Positions 35,400 through 47,240 of a DNA stretch of 64,000 bases are shown piece by piece. The notes under the pieces were generated by a model. That model made no database searches. It saw only the letters and a list, made by a program, of their open reading frames with translations, and had not been told where the DNA came from. The stretch is from Cocos nucifera. Taxonomy: Eukaryota > Streptophyta > Magnoliopsida > Arecales > Arecaceae. The translations under genes and the position numbers were made by a program. Numbering within the stretch: the stretch's first letter is position 1; each line of letters starts with the position of its first letter. The stretch spans positions 36,162 through 100,161 of the forward strand of contig QRFJ01005043.1 of NCBI GenBank assembly GCA_006176705.1. The letters run 5' to 3'.

Positions 35400-37830
35400 T
35401 AAATCTTAATTGTTCGTATCACTGATAGACAGTGAAGACTTATGGATCCAACTTTGATAATTAGTATCGAAAGTTGAATATTGGTTCAGCAGTATGAATG
35501 GATTCGTATTGGGGTTTCTAAGTCCAGTCAAAATAATTAGTTCAAGATTAATCCAAATCAGGCATAGTACTTCTAATGTCTGAAATAGGGTCATAGGAAG
35601 AAGATTTATCTTGCTTTTCTTGACCACAATAGGCTGAACAAAAGAAAGGAGCAAAAGTTGCTCATTAAAGACCTTATATGATAACACCTTAAAACTTTTC
35701 TGTATGTAATTCTACTACCTGGGTATGAGATACCAGTGGTCTTATGCAATTCATTACAAGGACTTAAGGTAAGTGGAATGTACACATCCTAGTTAGATTA
35801 TGTCATGGATGTCTATGTTTGGCATTACAGGCTTAGCCATATTGACAAGAATAGGATAAATGGGTTAGCTTGAGAGGGAAATCTCAATATTAATGATTGT
35901 GAATCATTGATAGCCTATGAATCTTGTCTTCTTGGAAAGATGACAAAGTCATCTTTTACTGAAAAAGATGATGGAGCCAATAAAGTTCTAAGTCTCATAC
36001 ATAGTGATGTATGTGGACCTTGAACTTAAGTGCCAAAGGAAGACATTAATATTTCATTACAGACGACCTATCTAGGCATGGGTACATCTAGGATGAATCA
36101 TTTGAAATGTTCAAATGATTCAATAATGAAAAAGAAAAACAAACTAGATAAGGTTTTAAAACTCTTCGATCAGATCGAGGAGGCAAATACTTATCCAGTG
36201 TGTTTGTGACATATCTAGGGGAGAATAAGATTCTCTCTCAGTGAAATTTTTTTTGGAACACAGTGTATCTAAAAGGAGAAATTGAACTTTGCTAGACATG
36301 GTTCAATCTATAATAGGGTATACTTGTCTGCCTATTATAGGGTTGTGCTCTTGTGACTATTTTTTTTTACTCTAAAAATTTATACCAAGTTAATCTATTG
36401 CATTGACTCCATATGGGATATGGATCGAGTGTAGACCTAGACTCTCTCACTTTTAGGTTTGGAGTTGATCAGCCTATGTCGTATATTTGCACACAAATAA
36501 ACTTGGATACTGGTCTAATAAGTGTTTAAGGGTTATTAATTCTGCTATGCTAAAGAACATAAGATGTTCATCAGCAGTAGGGCATTTTGTTTGGAAAGGA
36601 GTTCCTTAGAGAAAGAAATGATGCCTATCAAGTTGAACTTGTAAAAGTTTGACTGGTAGAAAAGAACAGACATTATCTAATAAACCTACAGAATCAGATT
36701 TGATTAGATCAAATCCAGAGCCCATTAAAGTGTCATCTTCAAGAAGATCCGATAGAGTACTACATTAGTTGGATAGATACTTCAATGTCTAGATTTGGGA
36801 TGGCGATCATGTTGAGCTCGATGAGAACAATAAGGATCTAATCACCTATAAGGATACAGTGCAGTGGCCTGATTCTAAGAAGTGGTTTCGAGCCATATGA
36901 TCAAAATTAAAGTCTATGAAAATTAATAGTGTATGGACACTAGTTGATCACCTAAAGGGATAAAATCCATTGGGTGTGAATGAATTTTTAATAGGATCAG
37001 AGTAGCGTAGATGGGAAGGTAAGGACCTATAAAGCCCATCTGGGTATCATCTTAGAGTTCAAACATACATTCTGAATGTATATCTTAGTTATGAACAAAG
37101 ACAAACCCTGCACTTATTATTGGGCAAAATGTTTTGTAATGTTATTACTTGTGATGTTTGAGGATGAAATTCTCTTAATCCAGAATAGCATTCGAACATT
37201 GTAAGGAATAAAGGTTTAGCTGTCATCTTATTTATCCATGTACAAGATTAGACATGGTATACTCACTAGAGATAGTGAGCAGATACCAGTTTGATCTAAG
37301 TAAGAGCCACTGGAGGATTGTATAGATAATCTCTAAGTATTTGGGAAATAGTAAGATCCAGTGACTCGAATATGGAATTACTGACTTAAAATATATGGAT
37401 GTTTTGATTTCAGTCAGAACAAGATGATAACAAGAGAATGTCAACTCATACCCTAATTGTAGGAGCAAACTACTGGAAAGGTTCTAAGTAGGATACTTTA
37501 GTCTATTCAGTTAGTGATGTAGAGCACATCGTGGTATATGATGCTGCCATATAAGCTGTGTAGTTACTGAGGTTCATTAGCTAGTTGGAGTGGCACCCTC
37601 CATCCATGGTCCAGTCCTATCGTAGCACTGGAGCCATAGCTTAGGCTAAATGACCGAAGGACCAGCATATTCTGCATCATTTTCATCTTAGATATTTGAT
37701 CTAGGTGACATCGATCTTTAAAAGATTGATGTAAAAGGAGAACTTGATCGGCTCATTTGCTAAGGCCTCGAAACTAAGGAGTTCTACAAACTCAAGTGGA
37801 AGATAGGATATTTGATATCATTCTAATTGA
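35400..37830 (+). pseudogene. Copia B gag-pol remains
   Basis: A strongly decayed polyprotein in the order gag, protease, integrase, RT, RNase H, recognisable mainly by parallel with copia A. The gag stub around 35430-35520 corresponds to NFDSWYRKLK...EW. The protease area is near 35715-35790. The integrase zinc finger and core lie at about 35820-36480. The linker to RT begins near 36530. RT is reduced: little remains between the KAHLG-like stretch near 37030 and the YVDE-like site near 37160. RNase H is at about 37440-37700. The central gag and much of RT are deleted. No long frame remains. Confidence 0.7.
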
Positions 37831-37849
37831 CTTTAGTCTAAGTGGAAGT

Positions 37850-40713
37850 TGTTGGAAAATGTGTCCTAAAGCCAATCATCTAAGTAGTAGATGATTGAAA
37901 TTAGTATATCAATTATCTAATAGTAATAGTAATTTGGCTATTTCATCATAAAAGTTCTATCTTCTTTAAATAAACCCCTAAATTATGATGAAGTCCTTAG
38001 AACCATAATCAATCGATAAAGGAGGATTTATCAGATGGTTCTTAAATTATTCACGACCAAATGATAAGTTATTAACAAGGATGATAACTTATCGAGTGTA
38101 GGTTGCTGTATGCCATATGCATTGGTTGTTCTCATAATCAAGTGGTGTGGAGATACTAGTATGGCATCTAGATGAGATATAGAAGTACATCTGCACTGAG
38201 CATGATCAATGTAGTACTCTACTATCAAGAGTAGCTAGCTAAGACCAATGGATATAAGTGTTCCTCTAACTTGAGATTGCCATGGTGACTTACGAGCAAC
38301 TCACTGTACTTTAGTGCTGAATTGCCTATATTTCTAATATAGGTGATGAAAAGTTTTTAGGTACAGTCAAGTACTTATAGAGTTGGTGTGTGAGTCAAGA
38401 TGGGATTAACCACTCCTGATTAACTTCAGGAAGAGAATGTCTTGTTGTGTTTCAATTTAGCAAAACCTAGGCTTGGATAGTCCTCGTGAGGTGTCATGAG
38501 ATGTGCAAAATTTTGAGATATAATAGAGATGACTTATTTGACTGTTTGACAGCATACTCGAAGTCGTCTTGAGTATTATTGGTCATAAGGATGAATTATA
38601 CGGTAACCATGGGCCAGGGTTCTAAGAATGTTGCTTACGGTAACCATGGACGTCGGAAATCATTGCTAGATGGTAATGATTGGTATAGAAATTGATTTTC
38701 ATGCTACTGACTTAGATTTGAATCTATGAGGTCACACACATTAGAGCTTGTAACTTGATCGGATAGTATACTCGATGATTAAGAATTGTTTCAAGGTCAA
38801 ACAATCAATGCAATTAATATTTGACCTAATGCAAGTGTTGCAGGAGGATCGATTAGCAATTGGATTACTAATTGGCTCAATTTGATTGAGCAATCGGGCT
38901 AAGATTAAGTTTAATTAAATTAGATTTAATTAAAATTGATTTAGATTTAAGTAGATTAAGTCTAGTTGGTTTCTTGGATAAGCCAATTGTAAGAAAGAAT
39001 AATTTCTTGTTTAACTAGGACTTGGGTGCACCTAATTGACTTAGTATTTAAATTAGCTTTAAATCTTAATTTAATCTAATTTAATTAGACTTCTAGTTGA
39101 AATAGGATCATTATTAATTGGATTGTATTTAGTCTAATTTAAATAAAATTTAAATTTGGTTTAAACCTATTTTGATCTAGTCAAACAAGAGGAGTCCCAA
39201 TTGAACTGGGACTCTCTCTCTTTCACTTACGCCTAAGAAAGCCCATGCCATATTTTAATCTTAAATTTTTTTCTATATTTTTCATTGCCTAATAAAAGAT
39301 TTTCCATGCACTATATCAGATTATTTGGATTTAAATTTAATTTGGTCAAAATTAGAAGGAAGTTGGAAATTGTTTCCTTCTTGGAAGAGTCTTCTTTGAC
39401 CCAAACTCCTCGCTCCCTTCTGCGCGAACTCTACCCATGCCCCTCTATCTTATTTGACCCTTTTTCCCATGGTTTTGTGTATAATAATCAGTGGTTACAT
39501 GAAAAAATAAGTGAAAGGGGCATCCAAGAGTTGGGCGGCCCATAGAAGTCCTCCTTTGACTAGGTTTTGATCTAGTTTTGCAGTATAAAGGGGATGCCTC
39601 TTTCTTTGACCATAGAGGATGTGAAAAATTATAAAAAAATCATAGAAAATTAGAAGAAAAGGAGGAGAAGATGTGTAGGATTTGTGGCACCAAGATTCAT
39701 GGAGAAGAGCCCTCAATTAAGACATCAAAGGTTGATATCTTGAAGAGATAAGGTAAGAGAAGATTGTCTTCTCTTATATTTTTCTTTTATGTTTCTCTCT
39801 TCCTATTTTTATTTGTGATTTTTTTATGATAAAGATCTAAAAGAGAGAGAGTCTGAGGACATGAGATCTGTGCTCCAAGGTGTTGGGGCATGGTGATCAT
39901 TTTGGACATGATTTGATCATATCCTGATGCGAGAAGAAGAAGAGAAGAAGGTCTTCTCTTAGGGTTTCCTTGAGAGCCCATCTTCTCAATTTTATTTATG
40001 AGATTTTTATGAGAAAAATATGAGAGTGTGATATCTAGAAAATTAAGAAAAAATTTAGAGGAGAAGTTCTCCTCTGAACCTAGCATAATAGATGTTTTCA
40101 GGACATCAGCTGTTGACGTCTTGAAGGAGAAGATTTGTCTTCTCCTAGGATTTTTTTATATGTATTTATTTCTGATTTATGGGAGATCCAAGGGTTGGTT
40201 TCCTCCCTCATTTCTCCTCATGTTCTTCATCTCATGGATTGTCCAAGAGATCCGAAGTACATATATTTGATTAACCATCAGGTGGGATCCGCGAGAAGCT
40301 AGCACTTCAGATGAATCATCATTCGACGAATCTCTGATCTGTGTTGCAGGTTCGTATGGATCACCTATAGAGGTCGGATGCTTGTGCAGCTCCAAAGACA
40401 ACAATGGATTCAACCACAGAGTTCTCGACCCATGCAAAGATAAGAGATCTGATCTCTTGGTGACCTAGATGTAATCTAGGATTAGATCTAGAATTATTCT
40501 AGATCTTGGTATTGATATGATCAATACCACTTGTGATTAACTTAATTTTAGATTTATATTTGCATCATAACATGTTATAGATCCTTAATGTAGGGTTTTG
40601 TAATTTGATTATATGCATGTTGTAGATTAAATAGTTTAATTTATGTCTTCTGCTGCTCTATATTTCGAAAAAATTTTGAAATCTATGCATGAAATCCTGC
40701 ATGTTTTATATTA
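37850..40713 (+). repeat. 3' LTR of copia B
   Basis: Begins TGTTGGAAAATGTGTCC after the purine-rich AAGTGGAAGT and ends TATATTA before TSD CTTGG. About 2864 bp. Confidence 0.87.
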
Positions 40714-41760
40714 CTTGGACCTAGGTCTGACAAGCGCACATTCATAGGATACCCAAAAGAGATCAAAGGATATTATTTCTACCATACTGATGAACAAAAG
40801 GTGTTCGTCAGTCTTAGGACAACCTTTTCGAAAAAGAAGTTCCTTAATGATGGAACTATTGCCTCTAAGTTTGAACTTGATGAAGTTCAATAGGTAGAAA
40901 GTCTGATACAGAATGTTGAAACTTAGTCGAATTTGATCAAATCATATCTGAAGCCTAATGAACCCGCACCATTAAGGTGATCTGGTTGTGTACTGCATCA
41001 TCCAGATAGATACTATGGATTCTTGGTCCACGATGGTGATCCCATCAAACTCGACGAGAATGATGAGGACCCGATCACTTGTATAGATGCGATGCAGAGA
41101 TCTGACTCTGAGAAATGGCTAGAAGTCTTGAGATTCGAAATCAATTCCATGAAGGTCAATGATGTATGGACATTGGTTGACCCACCTTAAGGGGTAAAAC
41201 CCATTGGGTGTAAATGGGTGTTCAAAAGAAAAAGAGGCGTAGATGGAAAGGTGGAGACCTATAAAGCCCATCTGATTGCCAAGAGGTATCCTCGACATTA
41301 TGGTATTGACTATGATGAGACATTCTCTCCAGTGGCAATGCTCAAATCCATTCGGATAATGCTTGCAATAGCTGCCCACCTGGACTATGAGATCTGGCAG
41401 ATGGATGTGAAGATGACTTTTCTAAATGGAGAGCAAACTGAAGAGGTGCATATGATACAACCTGAGTGATTTACATCCATAGATGAGTTCAAGGTATGCA
41501 AGCTTCAGATATCCATTTATGGATTAAAGCAAGCATCTCAAAGTTAGAACATGCATTTTGATAAAGTGATCAAAATGTATGGCTTCATTAAGAACGGAGA
41601 AGAATCCTATATTTACAAATGGGCAAATGGTCCAGCAGTGGTATTCCTTATTTTGTACGTGGATGACATTCTCTTAATAAAAAATGACATCCCCACACTA
41701 CAAGGAATAAAAGTCTGGTTGTCATCATAGTTCTCCATGAATGACTTGGATGAAGCATCC
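40714..41760 (+). pseudogene. Copia A integrase-RT linker and reverse transcriptase
   Basis: Continues copia A after copia B: RTFIGYPKEIKGYYFY is the integrase C-terminal region (40765-40815). RT begins near 41150 with WTLVDPP, then CKWVFKRKRGVDGKVETYK, HYGIDYDETFSPVAMLKS and WQMDVKMTFLNGEQTEEVHM (first catalytic Asp). Next come VCKLQISIYGLKQAS and FLILYVDDILLIKNDI (YVDD, about 41650-41695). Stops occur after DPP, after IQPE at 41466, inside QASQS, and after WLSS. The catalytic residues are kept but the frame is broken. Confidence 0.85.
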
Positions 41761-42560
41761 TACATCCTAGAGATGAAGATCTATAGGGATAGATCTAAAA
41801 GGATGCTTGGTATATCTCAGTCCACGTACATAGAAACTATGCTAAAGTTGTTCAGCATGGAGAATTTCAAAAAGGACTATCTTCCGATAGATCAAAAAAT
41901 TTCTCTCTAAGAAGGATTATCCGACAAATTCTAAAGAGAGAGAGCGTATGAGTAAAATCCCATATACTTCAACAGTAGGGTCTATTATGTATGCAATGAC
42001 ATGTACGAGATCAGATGTGGCATACTCACTAGGAGTAGTGAGTAGATACCAATTTGACCCTAGAGAAAATTACTGGAAGGTGGTTAAAATCACTCTTAAG
42101 TTTTTGAAAAATATTAAGAACCAATGGTTGGTTTATGGTGAGTCAGATCTAAAGCTTGTGTGGTTTATAGACTCGAGCTTTCAATCTGATCATGATGACA
42201 GTAAAAGTGTGTCGGGGAATGTCTTTACTCTAAATGGTGGAGCCATCTGCTAGAAAAGTTTCAAGCAGCATACAGTGGCTGACTCTGTTTGCAAAGTAGA
42301 GTACATGGCAGCATCAGATGCAACAAAAAAAGCTGTGTGGCTAAGAAAGTTCATCATCGAGCTTCAAGTAGCATCCTCCATTGATGGTCCAGTCCTGTTC
42401 TACTATGACAGCACTGGCACTATAGCTCAAGCAAAGAAATCAAAAGGCATACCAACGGACAAAGCACATTCTGTGCCACTTTTATTTGGTCCGTGAGATC
42501 ATAGATCATGATGACATCGACCTTTAGAAGATCGACGAAAAGAAGAACCTAGCCGACCCC
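41760..42560 (+). pseudogene. Copia A RT C-terminus and RNase H
   Basis: The RNase H region of copia A. MSKIPYTSTVGSIMYAMTCT and VAYSLGVVSRYQ (from 41948) belong to the RT-RNase H junction. WFIDSSFQSDHDDSKSVSGN carries the RNase H Asp, and VEYMAASDATKKAVWLRKF (42297-42353) the Glu. LFYYDSTGTIAQAKK holds the second Asp. A stop after GGAIC (42251) and a frameshift near 41940 split it. A further frame break near 42490 precedes the C-terminal HEI-like sequence, and coding ends about 90 bp before the polypurine tract. Confidence 0.85.
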
Positions 42561-42654
42561 TTCACTAAGGCCCTAGCAATCAAGGAGTTCGATAATCATA
42601 AGTCAAAGTTGGGTATTAGATACTGTGCTGAGTGGCTTTAGGACAAGTGGGAGT

Positions 42655-45086
42655 TGTTGAAAATTATGATCCAAAGCCAATCATCAGCCTGTTGATGGTT
42701 GAGATATCGTAATTAATTATTAATTAATAAAAAAAAATTTGACATATTTTTTTATCATAAATTTATATCTTCTAATGAACTCCATTATTGTAATGAAGTC
42801 CTTAGGACTATTTAGTTTCGATAAAGAGAGGATTTATCGATTAGTCCTTAAATTTGTTCACAACCAAATGATAGGCTATTAATTAGGAGGGTAGCATCTA
42901 TCGAGCATAGGTCGTTATATGCCATATAGGTTTATTGCTCTCTTAACCAAGGAGTGTGGAGACACTAGTATGGCATGGAAGTGAGATGTATGGGTGCATC
43001 ATCATTGAACATAATCAATTTTAGAGCATTCTACTATCGAAAATGTCTCTGATGGGATATAGGTATAAGTATCCCTTAGACCTGAGATCACCTTAGTGAC
43101 TTACAAGCAACTCACTGTGCTTTGGTACCAGACTAACTAAATTTTTAATTTAGCAATGGAAGGCTTCTGGGCACAGTCAAGTACTTGTGAAGTCAGAGTA
43201 TGATCAAGATGGAATTGACCGCTCCAAAAGTTAGAGAAGAATGTATCACTGTATTTCAATAAAGCAAAACTTTAGCCAGGATAATCCATCAGATGGATTT
43301 GATATTTTAAAATATAATGTGGGCAACTTAATTAGAGTTAATAGTTGAACTCTAAGATGTCCTACGAGCACTGTGGTCAAGGGAATGAATTATATGGAAA
43401 CTATATTCGCATGGGTTCTAAGGATGGTGTTCTACACCTTTCAACCTATCCGACCATCAGCTATCATTGCTAGATGGTCACTTTGATTGGTATAAAAATT
43501 TATTTTTATACTATCAACTTAGGTTTGGATCTATGAGATCATACACATTAGAGTTTACATTCTGATCGGATGGTTGATTAGTGATTTAGAATCATTTTAG
43601 GGTTAAACGATCAATACGATTGGTGTGTAACCTAGTGCAAGTATTGTAGGAGGATCGATTAGCAATTAGATTGCTAATTGACTTAATTTAATTAAGTTAG
43701 AGAGCTGAGATTAAGTCTAATTAAATATAATTTAATTAGATTTAGTTTGGACTTGATTGGATCAAGTCCAATTGGCTTATTGGATAAGTCAAGTGCAAGG
43801 AAGAACTAGTCCTAGTCTAATTAGGACTCGGATCAACCCAATTTTCTAATTTAATTAAAAAATTAAATTAAAATTAAATTTAATTTAATATAATTTAATT
43901 AAGTTTTTAAATAGATTAGGATCTCATTTAATTGGGTTGGTTTACTCTTATTTTTATTTGGTTAAAAGATCTTGTTTGACCAAGTCAAAATAGGAGTCCA
44001 AGTGTGACTAGGACTCCCTATTCTTTACGCCACCTAATCCTCACGCCCCACCCTTTTCTCTTTGTGTTTTTACATAAATTCTCCATGCCCAAAGGTTTCT
44101 GATGTCTCCCTTCTCTCTTCCTTTTTCTCATATGGAAGTATGTTGGAAGACCAAGTCGAAAGGGGAATTAGTTTTGATTAAGGATTCTATGAGATAGAAT
44201 CCTTGTTGACCAAAGCTTCTTCCCATTGTGTGCCGACCTATCTTTCTTTATTTTCTTTGATTTTCATGGTAAAAGAGAGATTTTTTGTGTGCCCCCTTTG
44301 CTGGTCCATGGCAGAAAAAAAAGGTGGGGACGCCCAAGAGTTGGGTGCCCCAACAACTTTCCTTATTTTATCCTTCCTAGTCTAGGTTTTTGACCTAACT
44401 TGGACTCTGCATATCTCTTTATTTAAAAGAAATTTTTAGCTAAAATTTTTGTGGATTGTAGATATTTGAGACTTCTCTTTGGTACAGAAAGATCAGAGAA
44501 AAAGAACAAAGAAGAAGAAGAGGGTCTTCTTCTAGGGTTTTTGTTCTAAATCTCTTCCTTCTTTTTGTGAGCTTTTGAGAGGTGTCTCAGCATCACAAAT
44601 CCTCTTCCTTTTCTTTTGATATTTTGGAGAGTTCAAGTTTCAAAGAAGAAAGCATCGGATCGATCGTCGAAGAGAGATCAGCATAGTGCTAGCATACTAT
44701 GCTGATTTCCTGCATCAGGATCTCTGATCGTATTTGTGGGCTCGTGTGGATGACTCCTAGAGGTCGGACAAGTGTGCGGCTCATGACTTCATTCTCAATC
44801 CTGGATCAGTAAGTTAGAACGTCTAACTTGCTCAGGTAATAGATCTGATCTATTAACTTCATACCTGCATTTGATGTAGTGCAGATCAAGGTTGATTTGA
44901 TCAATCTTTTCTTTCTTATTTGATTTTAATTTTTGATTTAATATCATGGCTTGATCATGTAATAGTTCTAAGATCTAGGTGTTTACATGTTTATTTAAAT
45001 AAATATTTGATTTATTTAATTCTTCCATCGCAAGATCTTGAAAAGTTTCAAGATCTATCCATGAAATCCTAGATCTAATTTCTTCA
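42655..45086 (+). repeat. 3' LTR of copia A
   Basis: TGTTGAAAATTATG start preceded by the polypurine AAGTGGGAGT; ends TTCTTCA followed by TSD ATTTG. About 2432 bp. Confidence 0.88.
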
Positions 45087-45091
45087 ATTTG

Positions 45092-45309
45092 GTCATGAAT
45101 AGTTTTAAGGACTAATCAATAAATCTTCTCTTTATTGAAACTAAATAGTCCTATGGACTTCACTATAATAATAGAGTTCATTAGAAGATGTATACCTTAT
45201 GTTGAAAATATCAAAGTAAATATATTATTTATCAATAAATCAATTATAATTAAAAGGTAGCTCAACCATCAATAGACTGATGATTAGCTTTGGAATACAT
45301 TTTTCAATA
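45092..45309 (-). repeat. 5' end of copia C LTR, displaced by copia A
   Basis: Reverse complement of the first 215 or so bases of the A/C-family LTR (compare CAATCATCAGTCTATTGATG near 24132 with CATCAATAGACTGATGATT near 45267). It completes the LTR at 21827-24108 and gives the outer end of copia C. Confidence 0.85.
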
Positions 45310-46640
45310 AATAGAATAAGAAAGAAAGATAAGTAAAGCAAGAAAGTGAAGAACATAATCATAAAACCTCAAAGTTTATAGTGGTTCGAAGTAACCCGCT
45401 CAAACATTTACTCTCCAAGGTTTTTTTAGGAGTTCCACTATAATCCTCCCTTGATTATAGTTTGTTAATTTTTCTAGGCCCACAAATAAATCTAGTTGAT
45501 TTTCGTAGGAGCACCAACCAAAATCTTATACTATTAGTTTTTCTGGTTCACTAACAACCTAGTTAGTTTTTCAGACTCGTCAACCAAAACCTATATAACG
45601 TCCAATTATGGGCTTGAACTAGCCTAAATCCTAAGTTTTTTTTCTCAAATAATCTTGTAAAGAAATAAAAATACAAGTATAAGTTTCAGTATAAAATAGA
45701 AAATAAAAATTATAACTCTTGAAGCTCGAAGAAGTTGCTGTTGGATTGCTCAAATGATGCTTCAACTTCTCTTCTTGATGCTTGAGGGGATGTGAAAGAT
45801 GATGGAGATATTTTCTCCTGAAAGCTTTTTGGTTTTGAAGCTTGGTTCCTCTCTTTTTTTTTAGGTATTCAATGAAGCTCACAAGTTTGAATGAATTTTT
45901 CTTTTCAATTTACTTTCCTTCCTTTTTATTGCCTTTTAAACCTTCATTCAAAGCTGAAGAATGATTTGTAGCCATTTAGAGCTATTGGAGAGCATTTATT
46001 AGATATTTAATATATTAAAAATAAATAAAAAAACTAGTCATTATGGAAGTTTTCATTGCAGGGGTCAACCCTAGGATCATTCCCTAGCATAGGGGATGAC
46101 TCCTGGTAGGATCGACCCCAGGGTCGACCTCTATGGCAAAACAAAAATGGCTAGTTTCTATTTTTGGGTGGCAAAACTAGCATAGGGGTCGACCTCTATG
46201 GAAGAATAGAAATGGCTAGTTTCTATTTTTGGATGGCAAAACAGCAGGGGTCGACCCATTGGTCAGCCCCTGGCAAAGGGGTTGACCTTTTTTGTGTGCC
46301 ACTCAAAAACAAGCATGCTAGCAGCCTTTTTTAAAAGGGCTTAATCATTTTTATCCAAACATATTTTTCTTTATTTTTTGACTTCTGAATCTTTCCAAAT
46401 TGCCTCCAAAAGTTTCAAACTCTTCTCTAATACTTTTAAGGCTTTCGAATAACATTATTTTGATTCCAACTTGATGAAATCGAAGCTTTAGCATTATTCA
46501 AGTATTTTTGTCAAGCTAAAAATTCTTGTATAACTTGAAATACATAATTAAACTTTTTTTAAAGATAAAAATCATTAGTAATTTTCTCAAATATTTTGTA
46601 GTCACCAAAATCAATTCTTGGGATAACAATCATCAGCATC
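45310..46640 (-). repeat. SIRE/Maximus-like copia LTR (element E), partial
   Basis: AT-rich sequence that looks like a SIRE-type LTR read on the minus strand: it starts TGATGATTGTTATCCCAAG at about 46640 and includes the AGTGGTTCGAAGTAACCCG stretch near 45382. It is truncated at 45310 by insertion of copia C. It contains the 62-65 bp repeats at 46121-46257. Family assignment is from memory of such LTRs. Confidence 0.5.
46121..46257. repeat. 62-65 bp tandem repeat with GGGTCGACC
   Basis: Units starting GGGTCGACCTCTATGG begin at 46121 and 46186, with a third start (GGGTCGACCC) at 46248. Each unit includes ATGGCTAGTTTCTATTTTTG. More GTCGACC-like motifs flank it. Confidence 0.75.
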
Positions 46641-47031
46641 CATACTAGAAGAGGTTGGTCACATCGGCTAGAGTGAGGAGTTCTTTGTTTTTGGGTCACA
46701 TCAGGGAGGAGATTTTTGGCTATGTGGTCTTGTTTGGGAGAGCTTCTTGGAACATGTTATGTATTTTGATTTTATTTAAACAGCACGTGTTGATGTAATA
46801 TATTCTAAAACTACATGTGCAAAGTTATGAAATGACAAGTAAAAGTTTCAAAGTTATTTACTAAATCAAGTGAGTTAACCTACGTTTTACATTTATTATG
46901 AATTATGACAGGATACGATAGCGGAACAGGGTCTACTAGTGGCTTATGAACCATGGTATAAGGTACTAGTGAAATCCTACTCAATTATTATACCCTGGCT
47001 CGATTTAGAGAGTGGGGTGTGATAGTTTAGG
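46641..47031 (+). repeat. Fragment of a chromovirus-like LTR
   Basis: About 390 bp ending GAGTGGGGTGTGATA, a typical chromovirus LTR terminus. It is truncated at the left and has no coding sequence. It lies between the LTR and pol of element E. Confidence 0.45.
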
Positions 47032-47240
47032 TCTCATTGGCATGATTTCATCGTAGTTCTAAAATCATTGCCCTAATCTATGGGATTCATCATAATCTTA
47101 ATTAAATCATAATTGAGTTAATAAGATACAACATATAGTGAAATATAATGCCTTATATTTATTAACAAATAATCAATGTCAGATACATGAGTAGGAAGAT
47201 AAAATAGGAAAGTCCCATCATATCAATTATGTGATTGGGT
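47032..47240. other. Unassigned AT-rich stretch
   Basis: No open frame, and no repeat boundary that I can fix. It may be remaining LTR or pol sequence of element E or of another copia element. Confidence 0.3.

Larger units (their letters stand above)
30496..40713 (+). mobile_element. Copia element B, nested in copia A
   Basis: A complete-ended 10.2-kb copia element with TSD CTTGG. LTRs are 30496-33368 and 37850-40713 (about 2.87 kb each). They start TGTTGGAAAATGT and end TATTTA or TATATTA, that is TG...TA. The PBS is at 33369-33380, followed by a leader and heavily decayed gag-pol remains at about 35400-37830. It is the youngest plus-strand copia layer by position, since it interrupts A. Its internal region is shorter than A's, mainly through losses in gag and RT. 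Confidence 0.88.
24109..45086 (+). mobile_element. Copia element A (split by copia B)
   Basis: Ty1/copia retrotransposon on the plus strand, about 10.75 kb without copia B. Order: 5' LTR 24109-26587, PBS 26590-26602, leader, gag 28479-29257, protease and integrase 29335-30495, copia B, RT and RNase H 40714-42560, polypurine tract, 3' LTR 42655-45086. It is inserted in the 5' LTR of copia C with TSD ATTTA/ATTTG. All protein-coding parts carry stops or frameshifts, so it is inactive by itself. Confidence 0.88.
5267..45309 (-). mobile_element. Copia element C, host of the nested cluster (interrupted)
   Basis: A Ty1/copia element on the minus strand, reconstructed from separated pieces: RNase H 5267-5812, a 9-base scrap 9273-9281, RT and integrase 14565-16144, integrase/protease/gag 19072-20075, leader to 21812, PBS 21813-21824, and 5' LTR 21827-24108 plus 45092-45309. 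The pieces follow one another without gap when N, the CACTA element, the solo LTR and copia A are removed. Its 3' side beyond RNase H is cut by copia D. Its 5' end opens TATTGAAAAATG (family TGTTGAAAA) next to flank AATAG at 45310-45314, inside a SIRE-like LTR. It is the oldest copia layer of this cluster. Confidence 0.8.
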
